DNA from: Dastarcus helophoroides
Taxonomy: Eukaryota > Arthropoda > Insecta > Coleoptera > Bothrideridae
DNA: 64,000 bases
Direction of reading: 5' to 3'
NCBI GenBank assembly: GCA_028583605.1
Contig: CM053330.1
Coordinates: 26,925,233-26,989,232 of the forward strand
Of the stretch, positions 46,785 through 57,554 are shown one piece after another (position 1 is the first letter of the stretch; the number at the start of each line of letters is the position of its first letter). Made by a program: the position numbers and the translations under genes. A model generated the notes under the pieces. That model was not told where the DNA came from. It ran no database searches and was given only the letters and a program-made list of their open reading frames with translations.

Positions 46785-47098
46785 GAGCCGAGTCCAAAAT
46801 GATAAGGCAGATTTAAGTTATATATACGTAAATATCTAGAAAGATACAGAGGCAGAAGATGTACGATAATAGAGTGGCCACCTAAATCACCTGATTTGAC
46901 CTCAATGGATTTATTTTTGTTAATTCTGTTATTTAAAAACAAAACTGTAAGCAGCGCAACCAAAATCTAAAGCTAAATTTCAAAAATTGTTTATGAATGT
47001 TGAAAATTAACCCCAAGTGTGCTACCATAAGTAATGTTAGGAATGCCTTTGAATCTAGATTACATCATTGTATGTAGATCACCTAAAGTCAGCTTACA
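46785..47098 (+). pseudogene. Mariner-like transposase fragment
   Basis: The plus strand near 46815-46935 reads YIRKYLERYRGRRCTIIEWP then PKSPDLTSMDLFLLILLFK, the third-acid block of mariner-type transposases. The stretch is the reverse complement of 14250-14560, including ccaaaatgataaggca / tgtcttatcattttaaa. 5' end lost; several stops. Confidence 0.75.
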
Positions 47099-47222
47099 CT
47101 CCTAATATTTTTTTTCTTTTAAATTAAATTACGGAAGCTGCTGCGATGTTTTATTCGTTCGATTAATCGTTACATAATTTAAATTTAAATGGCTGTAGGT
47201 TCAGAAAGGTTCAATCAATACA

Positions 47223-47985
47223 TAGAGAATTCATTCCCGGTCGTTATTTCTAATCCCGGGATTTCGAGATTATGTTTGGTCAATCCCGGCATCCCGGGAT
47301 TATTTCGGTATTGAGGGTTACGAATAAAAGAGAAGAAAATTTTATAGCAGTCAGCTTTTTATTAACAAATCAAAATTTAGACAGCAATCAACGTAATCAA
47401 AATTTGGACAGAAATCAATGCATTTTCCTCACTCTTCTAACTAATCAAACCAACCAGACTTTAAAAATCCTTGACTGTTTATGCTATAATTATTCTTTTA
47501 TAACATCTCTTTAAACTTACATAAATTGAAAAACCCTTTGTGTGGCTAATTATGAAAATAAACTTTGAAAATTAACAAAATTCCCTTTTAACATAAAGTG
47601 ACGACTTTCATGAAACTCCTCACAGTAGATAACAAATGCAAAAAGTATTCACATTTCTATTAAATATAAAGAAAACTATGTTAATAGAAACATTCCAATT
47701 TGAATAAGGCAAATATAATCTGAAAAATAACAAGACTTCCGTCATCAAACTTTTTTCAAAACAAACAAAAAAAGTTTTATTCCAAGCATGCATAGCAACC
47801 ATGGTGGGTTAATTCATGATACTTGCTTGGAATAAAACATTGTATTTTTTATCAAAAAGATTAGCTATGTATAGTGTGATGTCAATCCCGAAAATCCCGG
47901 GATAAGAAAAATTTAATTTCGAAAATGTTGGTACTGAATAGTGGCCGGGATCCCGAAAATCGGGATCCCGGGATCGAATCCTCTA
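47223..47985. mobile_element. Non-autonomous hAT element (763 bp), atcccggg-rich ends
   Basis: The ends are TAGAGAATTCATTCCCGG and, reverse-complemented, TAGAGGATTCGATCCCGG. Flanking 8-mers are tcaataca (47215-47222) and tctataca (47986-47993), one mismatch. Subterminal DNA is full of short atcccggg / cccggga palindromes at both ends. No transposase. Confidence 0.88.
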
Positions 47986-47999
47986 TCTATACATTAATA

Positions 48000-50620
48000 C
48001 TATACATCCTTAAGACCTACATACTTATCAAGAGAAATCCAAAGAGTCAATGTGACTCCAGAAAATCCTATCCAAAGATCACTCAAATGGAATAGGACTT
48101 CTCCAACACCAAGAAGGAAGTTACACCAAGAACTGCCTGGAAAGTGTAAGATTGCTTATGCAAACTTACTTTCCGGGATCTATAGAAATTGAAAATACCC
48201 ACAACAGTGCTGGGTTTGCTGGGGGCCATTTACGCCCCTACAATCGAGTAAAAAGTGTGGCGGGGAAAATATTTACAAAAAATAAGATAAAATGGGGGGT
48301 GAATTCCTTCGAGCCCTATAAATCACCAGGAGAAGATAAAATCTTCCCAGCTGTGCTCGAACACGGCATAATGGAACTAATAACCCCAATAGATACAATT
48401 TTCAAAGCTACATTCCAATAGGCTGGAGAGACGTAAATGTTGTCTATATACCAAAGGCAGACAAACGACCGTCTGCGCAGCCTAAATCACATAGATCCAT
48501 TAGTCTAACGTCATTTCCCTGTTCTCTCTTAAAACAATGAAAAAAATTATGAACCAACACATTAGAAGGGAAGTACGGTCAAAGAATCCGCTTCATATAA
48601 TCAATTTGCCTATCAAGAAGGCAAATCCACAAAGACAGCCTTACACAATCTTGTCAAAATGATAAAACGTGCACACTCAAACAAAGAAATAGCTCTTTGT
48701 GGATTTATAGACATAGAAGGTGCTTTCGATAACACCTCATATGAATCCATAAAAGCAGCAGCTATCAAAAAAGGTTTTGAGAAACTTACCATCGGCTGGA
48801 TTGTCTCCATGTTAGATGGTAGGAGGATCAAAGCAACCTTAGACAGTGATTTAGTCACAGTGAGCGCAGCAAGGGGTTGTCCCCGAGGAGGTGTTTTATT
48901 TGCACTGCTGTGGTCCATCGTGGTTGATGACCTTCTGAATATACTGCATTACTCGGGCTTTGAAGCAAAGGTTATACAGATGATATTACTGTCATTATCA
49001 GGGGCAAAAACAATAAAATCCTGTCGGATTTAATGCAAAAAGCCCTGAACACTATTAACAACTGGTGTTCAAACCAAGGGTTAAGTGTAAACCAAAATAA
49101 AAAAATTATATTTCCTTTCACGAAGAGAAGGAAGCTAAATCTAACAGCTCCCACTATGAATGGAGTTCAACTCAACTTCTCAAGTGAGACTAAATATCTA
49201 GGAATAGTCCTAGACCAAAAGCTCACCTGGGATCCTCATTTGACTAGAATAATCAAGCGAGCCACGACAGCGTTCTGGACATGCCGCAGATTGTTCAGCA
49301 AAACCTGGGGTCTGAAACCGAAAATGATCTACTGGTCATATAGGATGATAATTACACCCCTGATCACATACGCTTCTTTCGTATGGTGGCCAAAAATAAT
49401 GAAAAAGATAGCACAAAACCAACTGAACATAGTTCTAAGGTATGCATGTCTGGGCATAACAGGCGCAATGAACACCTGCCCAACAGCAGCAATGGAGGCA
49501 ATGCTAGATCTAACTCCTCTCCGCCTTTTAGTGAAGAGGGAAGCGATCAAAGGAGCCTCAAGATTACTGCAATTAAAACAATTTAAAGAAGGAGACTTTG
49601 TTGGTCACATGGGAATCCTCAAGGAATGTAGCCCGGTGATTTTAGCAAAATCAGTTGATTATATGCAACCCAGGTATGAATTTGATCATTCCTTTGAGGT
49701 GGACTTAGATAGCCACACTGACGCTCAATCGGTACCTGAGCAAAAACACAAATTATCCATCTGGTTTACAGATGGATCAAAGACAGCACATGGGACTGGA
49801 GTGGGAATTTATGGCCCTAACTATAGGTTTTCTAAAGCCTTGGGAAAAGACCCAACTGTCTTTCAAACTGAAATACATGCAATAGAACTCTGCGCGTACG
49901 AGTGTCTTCGAAGAAGCCTGAAAGGAACAAAGATCTACATTAACTCTGACAGCCAAGCGGCAATAAAGGCTCTCAGCAGCTGCCTTGTCAAATCCAAACT
50001 AGTTTGCGACTGTCAACAAACGTTAAAGCAACTGGCTAAACACAACAGGATCAGCCTTAAGTGGGTGCCAGGGCACAAAGGAATGCAAGGAAATGAAGCT
50101 GCGGACCAACTCGCTAGAGAAGGATCTGCATCGTCATTTCTTGGACCTGAACCGAATTTTGGTTTCTCTAAAAGTCAAATCAACAATGAGGTCAAAAAAT
50201 GCGAAACAAAGTCAAGAATCTCCCACTAGAAATTATATCAAAGGTCTACTTAGAATTCAGCGAATTGAGGATTCTAATCGGCCTCTTAATAGGACATTGC
50301 CCTATGAGGTACCACCTCAAGAAAATGGATCAGCATGAAACAGACCTATGTCGCTTCTGCGCAGAAGCTGCGGAGACTGCAGAACATGTGTTATGCAAGT
50401 GTGATGCGCTTGCGCGCAAAAGGTACGTCCACTTGGGTTGGGTGTCCTTAGACCCCTCAGATGTGGAAAAACTCAATCCCAGGTCCATAATAAACTTCTA
50501 GAAGAGTTTGAACCTGGGAACTACATAGATCAGGGTATGAACAAAAGATCTCCTTAGATCGAGGTGCGGGGTGGACGAAGAGAAACACGAAACGACCCAT
50601 ATATAATCTAATCTAATCTA
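48000..50620 (+). pseudogene. Non-LTR retroelement with RT, RNase H and CCHC tail, frameshifted
   Basis: It starts 5'-truncated directly after the hAT element. Pieces: FEPYKSPGEDKIFPAVLEHG (48310); WRDVNVVYIPKADKRPSAQP (48423); motif A GFIDIEGAFDNTSYESIKAA (48700); ARGCPRGGVLFALLW (48870); catalytic box GYTDDITVII (48974), with Thr in place of the usual Ala, reached only by a one-base shift near 48968. Then 49033-50226 is one open frame with the thumb (KYLGIVLDQKLTWDPHL) and an RNase H domain whose acidic residues are all present: FTDGSK, TEIHAIELCA, INSDSQAAI and GNEAADQLA. After another shift, 50199-50501 ends with CRFC...H...CKC, a zinc-knuckle-like tail. The 3' end has tandem taatc units at 50604-50620. 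RNase H plus this tail suggests the I/R1/LOA groups. Dead, but comparatively young. Confidence 0.93.
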
Positions 50621-50624
50621 GAGG

Positions 50625-50785
50625 TTTGTGTTTAAAAAAATAATAGGAGTTAGTTTGGGCGCTTAGGGATGACAGTTACACTTCGTATAAATATGATGAA
50701 ATATATCCCCCCGTATATATTTATTGACGTGTTTCTTCGTTTTTCCTAAAAAAAACTATCTAGAGTTATTTGGGTGGATAAACTA
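50625..50785 (+). repeat. Dispersed repeat family D, copy 2
   Basis: Matches 15095-15258 in the same orientation (agggatgacagtt, ccccccgtatatat, ttgacgtgtttcttcgtttt, gggtggata). It begins immediately after the non-LTR tail, so the retroelement may have inserted at its edge. Confidence 0.72.
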
Positions 50786-50789
50786 AAAA

Positions 50790-51470
50790 AACTATATAGA
50801 GACTGTTAACATAAAAGAATGTCGGTAATGCAAATTAGCGTGAAGCAATACGTTTTCCCCCTATCTAAAATCGCCCAACACGCCAAAGGAGTTTTTACTT
50901 CAAAAAAATTAAAATTATTCGATACACTAATAAAATAATTGACAAAAATGCATTCGTTGTCAAAATAAGGGGTAAAAATCATATAAAGTAAAATCAATAA
51001 GAAAATAAGTAATAAATCGAAACCAGGTGCAATGAACAATCTACAAAATGTTTCTATCGAGATATTTCCTTTTATTTAACCCGCTGCGTAGACAGTCGAA
51101 GTTATTATCAAAAGGCATTGCCATATCTCCCAAATCTATTCAGAAGGATCATTATGGTTGGTCAAATTGGGATCCACATTCAGCATTAGCGCATTCGCTT
51201 TTGTGTGTAGGGGATCGTTTCGAATAAACATTATGCTTAGGATGCCGTCTTATAGCGACAGCGGAAAATCTTATCGAATATTTCATCTGCGACCGACTTA
51301 TTTTCAGTATATTTGGTTGCCGTTAGCGACAGAATGGATAACATTATCTGAAATTTATTTATTCCTAAAGTGCACTTCGTTAAAAGCCTGGACGTAAATT
51401 TCCTCGAGCACTCCGAGATGATGCTGATCTGATCCTGAGCAACGAGAAGAAGCTATTTATAAGATCTAAT
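50790..51470. other. No recognised feature
   Basis: Open frames of 77-79 codons without motifs. Nothing else seen. Confidence 0.45.
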
Positions 51471-51479
51471 ACGAGTAAG

Positions 51480-51687
51480 CATTGGGCTCGCTAGGGTGAG
51501 GGGGGGGCAAGGGTGGACAATTTCCACCCTAGAAAACTCATTGTCCACCCTGAAGAAATCGAAATATACATTATTGACACTTCTAACTCATTAGATGCCC
51601 ACCTAATAGAGCTCCTGCCCACCCTAGAAATATAGACACATATTCCTTGCCCTTCCCCCCTAGGACAAAATCGTAGCTACGCCAATG
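51480..51687. mobile_element. Short hAT-type MITE (208 bp)
   Basis: The left end is CATTGGGCTCGCTAGGGTG, and the right end, reverse-complemented, is CATTGGCGTAGCTACGATTT. Both lead into ggggcaagg-type blocks and repeated ccaccctagaaa. Flanking 8-mers cgagtaag (51472-51479) and caagtaac (51688-51695) match at 6 of 8. Confidence 0.75.
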
Positions 51688-51699
51688 CAAGTAACTCAA

Positions 51700-52375
51700 A
51701 GAGCAATTCGACTGTAGTTAAAAGTGTTTATAAGACCTTGCGCATCCACCATATATTATTTACACGACGTTAAAATATTTCACAATTTTTTTTTCTGTTT
51801 ACTCTATGAAAACGTTCACACTTTGTTGAGCCTCATTGATGATTTGGTTTTAGAAAGGGCTTGTTTTCATCGGATTTAATTGGTCAAAGTCTCATTTGTG
51901 GATACAACATCGAACATATTTAAACACAATAACAAATAAGCTGATTAGCCAGGCTCTCGTAAATGCATTTAAACCATTACACCGGTAATATTTCAAAATG
52001 ATGTATTTTAAGAACTTCTGAATTTAACATAACATATCTGCTAGAATGTATCAATAAATCTTCAAACAGAAATTCATTAAAAAGAACTAGTTAAAAGTGA
52101 AATACGTGGAGAATATATCAAGTCCCTTTTTAGGAATTCTTGCTAGAATATATTAAATCTTTATCTGAGAATTTCTGCTAGAATATGTCAAAAAACGTTC
52201 TAACAGAAATACTTAAAAATTTTCCACAAAGGCAAATACGTAGAAAGTATATTATTTCATTTTTAGAAATTTTTGCCCAAATGTATTAAATTTCTATTAA
52301 AATATTTAAACCAATTTGATACACTCTAAAAAATAACATTTTATATTTTACAGAAAATTCTGATACACTCTAAAA
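51700..52375. other. No gene; weak tandem pattern at 52010-52380
   Basis: From about 52010 loose repeats of ttctgctagaatat and gaaataytta appear, ending with a direct repeat gatacactctaaaaaataac at 52318 and 52360 immediately before the foldback. Confidence 0.5.
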
Positions 52376-52377
52376 AA

Positions 52378-53152
52378 TAACAAGTTGTGGAATGGCGCAT
52401 ATTCCACACGAGCGAAATGTTTGTATCCCGAGCTGCAGGCGAGGATTACGGTTTCGCGAGTGTGGAATGTGCCCATTCCAAACGTGTTGTAGACTATACT
52501 TTTTCTAACAAGATTATAGGAAAACTCCTAAATGTTCATAAAAATCTTCAAAATAGATTACAAATTTGAAACGCCAGGCTTTCAATAAATACCTTAATTG
52601 TTACATGTAACCATAGTAACAAAAACAAATTACTTATATCCCGCCCTAAAATGAACCCAAACAGCTTCTGATTCGTTGAAAGCTGTGCTAGAATATTAAT
52701 ATTCTAAACGGTGTGTAGAATTATAAATATTCTGAACGGGTGCTGGAATGACATTTGTTCCATCACAATTTTTAGTCACAGTGCAGTTTCTGTAATAGTG
52801 TTAGAGAAAAAATTTTCTCTAGTTTAGAATATTAATATTCTAGCACAGCTTTCAACGAATCAAAAGACGTTTAGGTTTATTTTAGGGCGGAATATCAAGT
52901 AATTTATTTTTGTTCCTATGGTAACATGTAACAATTAAGGTATTTATTGAAGTCTCGCGTTTCAAATTTGTAATCTATTTTAAAGATATTTATAAACATT
53001 TAGGGGTTTTCCTATAATCTTGTTAGAGAAAGTATAGTCTACAACACGTTTGAAATGGCATATTCCACACTCGCGAAACCGAAACCCACGCCTGGGGCTT
53101 GGGCTACAAGCTTTTCGCTCGTGTGGAATATGCGCCATTCCACAACTTGTTG
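52378..53152. mobile_element. Foldback element, 330-bp arms with nested hairpins
   Basis: Arms 52378-52709 and 52822-53152 are inverted copies around a 112-nt loop. Each arm itself folds: ttgtggaatggcgcatattc near the outer end pairs with gaatgtgcccattccaaac 60-80 nt inward, with cacgagcgaaa / tttcgcgagtg at the base of the loop. Arm interiors share acgcgtttcaaatt-type and atgttaccat blocks and end at the palindrome agaatattaatattct. No significant coding frame. Confidence 0.92.
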
Positions 53153-53159
53153 TAGAATA

Positions 53160-54350
53160 TACTATTACACTTTATCAGAACTGGAAAATAATTTAACATA
53201 TTCCGGCAGAAATTCGTAAAACGAATTTAATTTATCGTGGGGGAGATATCTGGAAACATTTTCAATAAACATCATAAAGGAAATAGTTCGAAAAAAAAAC
53301 TAGTTTATTTTCAAACAAATACCTGAATAAGGATTTGATACATTTCTACAGTGATCCCTGAAAATGCGTAAATGAATCCAAATGTGTTCTTATTTCGAAA
53401 GTTTTAAATGAAAATTTACTTTGTTACGATAGCATATAAATCTTTGCTATCAGGTAATTTTTTGATGATATTTTACCACATTTAAATACAGTTGTTAAAA
53501 ATATTAAGAAGCTAATTATATAATTACCTTGGAAAAGTTTGCTTTATTTGTCCTATGTTTTTTTCTACCTCTAACATCCTCAAATAAAATTGTGTGGAAC
53601 ATTTTGGTAATCTCATCATGGGATACGTTCACTAAGTGAGAATTTCTTTCGGTATTCTTACAGCCTTTAGCCACACTTTGGCCTCAAGGATCTAACGACA
53701 AAATTAAAGCTTGATAAAAAGATTTAGATCGTTTCTTTTCTTTCGAGCTTTGAAAGGATCAAATGTGTGTTATACTTGTACTTGTGTCACCACAATATAA
53801 AATATATTTGACACCTGTTAATTCTTTCGTATATTGTTGTAGCCTTTGACTACATCCGTAATAGTTTCAAGAAGGAGAGGACAGAATAAGGCTCAGTTGT
53901 TCCTATCTTTAAAAGACTTTAATCGAAATTTTTTAGTCATTTTTCTAATCCTGTCACTGCCCAATTGAATGTGTTTAGTACGTGAGATTTATTTTACATC
54001 GCTTGAATATTAAAAAAATTGCCTATAGCATGAGCATATTTTACTTAATTGTTTGCATTAAAACGCTTTCTTTGGTAATTAAATTGAAATTTTTTCTGTC
54101 GGAAGGTTCTTGAAGCTAAAATGAATGGATTGATTATCTTAAAAAGCTTATATTAATTGATAATTTTAACCATTACTGTGTGAAATTCTCTAGTATTCAT
54201 AACTAATAAACTCTATTAGCAAAAAATATAATAAAAGATATAAAAATTCCACAATGTTTTTATAAATATTTACTATGACCGAACCTAGTTTCGCTTTTCA
54301 GCATTGTCGACTGTTATACTAGTAGTTTTTTAGTTGTTGTTGCGTTAATA
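53160..54350. other. No recognised feature
   Basis: AT-rich DNA with no defensible frame, repeat or transposon end. Confidence 0.45.
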
Positions 54351-54351
54351 A

Positions 54352-54497
54352 GCTCCATGATTCACAAACTCTTATGAATATTCCCTCTAATCCGAATTCT
54401 GGCTGCTTGTTCCTAAGTGGACACACCCCTAATTGAAGCTTTGGATGAGAATTTGGATTAGACGGAATATTCGTAGGAGTTTCTAATCCATGGAATT
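54352..54497. repeat. Small foldback (about 145 bp)
   Basis: aaactcttatgaatattccc and tctaatccgaattct at 54366-54400 pair with agaatttggattaga and ggaatattcgtaggagttt at 54448-54483; an outer ccatg / catgg pair extends it. The spacer is about 45 nt. MITE-like, but no target duplication identified. Confidence 0.8.
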
Positions 54498-54499
54498 TG

Positions 54500-54960
54500 T
54501 TACCATAAGAACGATTTTTTTCCTTTTATGGGAGCCGTTATAGGCCATGTCACCTGGATTCTAAATCCTTTGTAACTTTGACCAAATTGTTCGAGTCTCA
54601 GTCAGCATTATATATTCCAGCCTTTACAGCCAGGCTCAACATCTGACCTCATTCCTTTCAGATCTTTCTGGTCTAAGGCCGGCTGCACAGATCCAATTTT
54701 TTACCGTTCGGGTCCGTTGCGATACAGTTACAGTTAAAAGTACCAAGAAATAAATCAGATGATGCACACATGTGTCCGGCACCGTGGAGGTGCAGTACAG
54801 CCACCTGCGGGAGTTTGAGAGCCGTTCTTCCCTCAGGAACTGCAGCGACTAGAGCAACCGTATTTTTGGTTCCATAGTACTATTTTGCTTCTTATTGCTA
54901 CACACATACGGCTAATTCTTGCATGAAATGATGGCTTCTGAAAAAAATTTCGATGTGGAA
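54500..54960. other. No recognised feature
   Basis: Less AT-rich than neighbours (54640-54860), but no frame or motif could be assigned. Confidence 0.4.
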
Positions 54961-54964
54961 TTAT

Positions 54965-55700
54965 TTATAGACTTGATAAAAAATCATCCAGAGATATGAA
55001 ATATTTCTTCCGAATGATACCATGATAGATTAAAGAAAAGGAATGTATGAATATCAATTTGTGAGTGTTAGCAACAGAGATCTCACACTCAGATCTATGG
55101 TTAGCAAGTTCTCTGAATGAGTTTAAGAATCTGCCTCCGGTCACTATTGTCACGTCATCGGCCTAGCCGTAGACTCGTAAGCCTGCTTCTTTAAGTCTGA
55201 TCAAAAGATCATCTACCACTAGGTTCCACAAGAGAATGGAGATAACCCCACCTTGCGGGCATCTCCTAGCACGGCGACCTTGAATGGTTTTATACCCATG
55301 CCTAACTGAGATTTCTCTCGATGTTAGCATGTTTTGTGATCATCTTATCAAGGTTGGTAGTGTCCCCCGTGTGGTCATAGCTCTCTTAATGGCTTTATAT
55401 GCGGTGATGTCGAAAGCCCCTGCAATGTCCAAAAAGATTCCTATTGCATAGTTTTTTACAACTAATTGCTGCTCCACATTGCTTATCAGGTGGTGTAAGG
55501 CCGTTTCCGTGGACCTTTTCACCTGGTAGCTATATTGGGAGGTCGCCAATGGCGTAGCCGTAGTTGTATGGTTTTAATGCATCTTTCTATTAGCCTTTCC
55601 AGTACCTTTAATATAAAGGACGTTAGACTAACTAGACGGAAGTCTTTGGCCTGATTGTGACCGCTTTTACTTTCCAAAATCTTGCTCTTATGTTAGAACA
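54965..55700 (-). pseudogene. Non-LTR reverse transcriptase fragment with nonsense changes
   Basis: On the minus strand from 55690: GHNQAKDFRLVSLTSFILKV and LERLIERCIK, a frameshift near 55555, then QYSYQVKRSTETALHHLISN, and motif A GIFLDIAGAFDITAYKAIKR (55430). The frame then continues through a TGA where Trp is expected, into RRCPQGGVISILLWNLVVDD (55260) and LRVYG-stop-ADDVTIV (55155-55185). The stop is a TAG exactly at the Tyr of the YADD catalytic box. The sequence becomes unreadable as RT below 55080. Motif style resembles the RNase H-bearing element at 48000-50620, on the opposite strand. Confidence 0.85.
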
Positions 55701-55704
55701 ACGT

Positions 55705-57018
55705 TTTCTAAAAGGCTTCCTCATCCGCGCATTTTTAAAAAATGGTACCAGACAGTAGCTTGCGAATCAGGTTTTCACTCAACAGTCAGAATGCATAAAG
55801 GTGTTAAAACATAAAATGATGGAGTTGAAACAACGCGATAAACCTGGATTAGCTCTTAAGTGATCAATGAAATGTCAATTCGCAAGAAAATAGAATAGGA
55901 TGTTGAAAAGTTTTTATGGTATGGTTTCACTTTTTTAAAATGCATAATACTTTTATAAGGGTAAATATTTATTAATAACTTTTTACATGAAAAATTGAAA
56001 TGTTTATGTATGTCCATCTAAAAGATAAGTCGCAAAGCTATTCTTTAGTAGAAGCAAAAGAAGTAATTATTTTTCCTATAAACTCTCTAAACTATCAATC
56101 AAAGACACTCCCCGTCGGATATTTTTTTATGAATGGACTTATGAAAATCCAGAAAACCAATCTGATGCTAATATGCTTAACAACATTATATGAAACCGAA
56201 GTTACTATCAGCAACCTGCGACGAACAGGACAATGGCAAATTTTGTCGGGACCGATTTTAGTGTCAACTCCTCCAAAAGGTATTTTTCTAATCCAATTAC
56301 AAAGCGGCCAATTTATAATATCCTTGATCCTCCCCATATATTAAAACTGGTTCGAAATACACTGGGAACTCGCAGAATTACGTTTGATGCTAATAATAAT
56401 TCCATTAAGTGAGAGTATATAGAAAAAAAAGGTTGATGTCCAAGAAAACGAAGGATTGCATCTTACCACAAAATTTAGCAGAAGGCATCAATTGGTTCAA
56501 AGAAAAAAATGGAAGTTAAACTGGCTTAGACTTTCAGTCTAAGTGTTGCCTGAGGTAAATCAATTACTCGAATTATTTTGAACATAGTGAAGCCACTTAA
56601 AGGTTTATTTTTCTCATAAACAACTTTTTTGATATCTTAAATAGCAGGAATTTACTGGCAAAACATTTTAAAGCAAGCACAACTTATTTTTGGAAAAGTA
56701 AATAAGGCAATTGAATATTTAGCAGGTCTTCAATGTTTAGTGAATGGTGCCCCTTTCTGTTTAAGTCAAAGAAAAACTAGCTCGATTAATTTGACGAACG
56801 GACTTCGCAAATGGTGAGTGCTTCTAACTACTAAGCTGAAGAAATTTCGGCGGTTAGGAACAGTTAATCGTCAAGAGCATATAAGTTCGACCCGTAAGTG
56901 TAGTTCAATGATGGAAAGGGTATTAGCCCTCGGAGTAGTTGTTTCTTGTAGATCGGGCTTCAAATATTTAAATTTTTACCATCGTAAATTATTGATGAAA
57001 CGTCTATTCATGTTAAAA
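55705..57018. other. No recognised gene
   Basis: Overlapping open frames at 56000-56344 (+) and 56095-56337 (-) have no recognisable motif. 56460-57000 looks like decayed coding DNA in composition but I cannot assign a family. Confidence 0.4.
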
Positions 57019-57021
57019 TAA

Positions 57022-57425
57022 TTTTGAATATATTTAATTTGTTTATTTTTAAATATTTCTTCCTCATTGTTTCCTTTCCATGTCATGCACTGCTGACGAG
57101 CCCAAATGAGAGCGTAACGTCGATGTCCAGTACTGCAACCTTTTTTTATATTTTCATAATTTAGCAAAAAACAAATTTTTTTCATATGTAATTTTGGCCT
57201 TCTATTTTTCATTTTTTCCTATTTCTATGTAAAATAAACTAATCTATTTTTTGTCAACTGTCATAATTAAATTTAGACATCACGTAGTCTTATTTTAAAA
57301 ACTGTTTTAGAATATTATCAACAAACAATAAGAATTTAAATATTTCCAAACTGGGTCGTGGAAATGTTAAATAAAATTAATAAACATAATGTTTCCGACC
57401 AATAAGAGTCCACCATGAAGAATTA
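57022..57425 (+). repeat. Family A hammerhead-bearing repeat, copy 2
   Basis: Runs from an AT-rich lead through cttcctcattgtttccttt, the hammerhead motif, ttttggccttctattt, ctattttttgtcaactgtcat, catcacgtagtc and ccaaactgggtcg to gaccaataagagtccacc. Same order as copy 3 (61445-61830) and as the central/right part of copy 1. No ORF. Confidence 0.87.
57087..57136 (+). ncRNA. Hammerhead motif of family A, one core base changed
   Basis: Stem I GCACUG (57087-57092), core CUGACGA (57093-57099), stem II GCCC-AAAUGA-GAGC with one mismatch, then GUAA instead of GAAA, stem III ACG-UCGA-UGU, C at the cleavage site, and CAGUAC closing stem I with one mismatch. The GUAA change should abolish activity. 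Stem III is better paired here than in copy 3. Confidence 0.78.
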
Positions 57426-57554
57426 TTATGCGATTTATAATACATGTCCTAGGTTGTTTAAATCGCTAATAATCGAGTTGCATTCAAAGCTTTATCGTAT
57501 CATTAACAACGATGACATTAAAAAAATCAACAGACTTTTAAAATGAAATTTGTA

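Noticed and set aside
52378..53152. gagcgaaa in the foldback arms considered as a hammerhead
   Set aside because: GAAA is present but the CUGANGA box and a cleavage triplet are missing.
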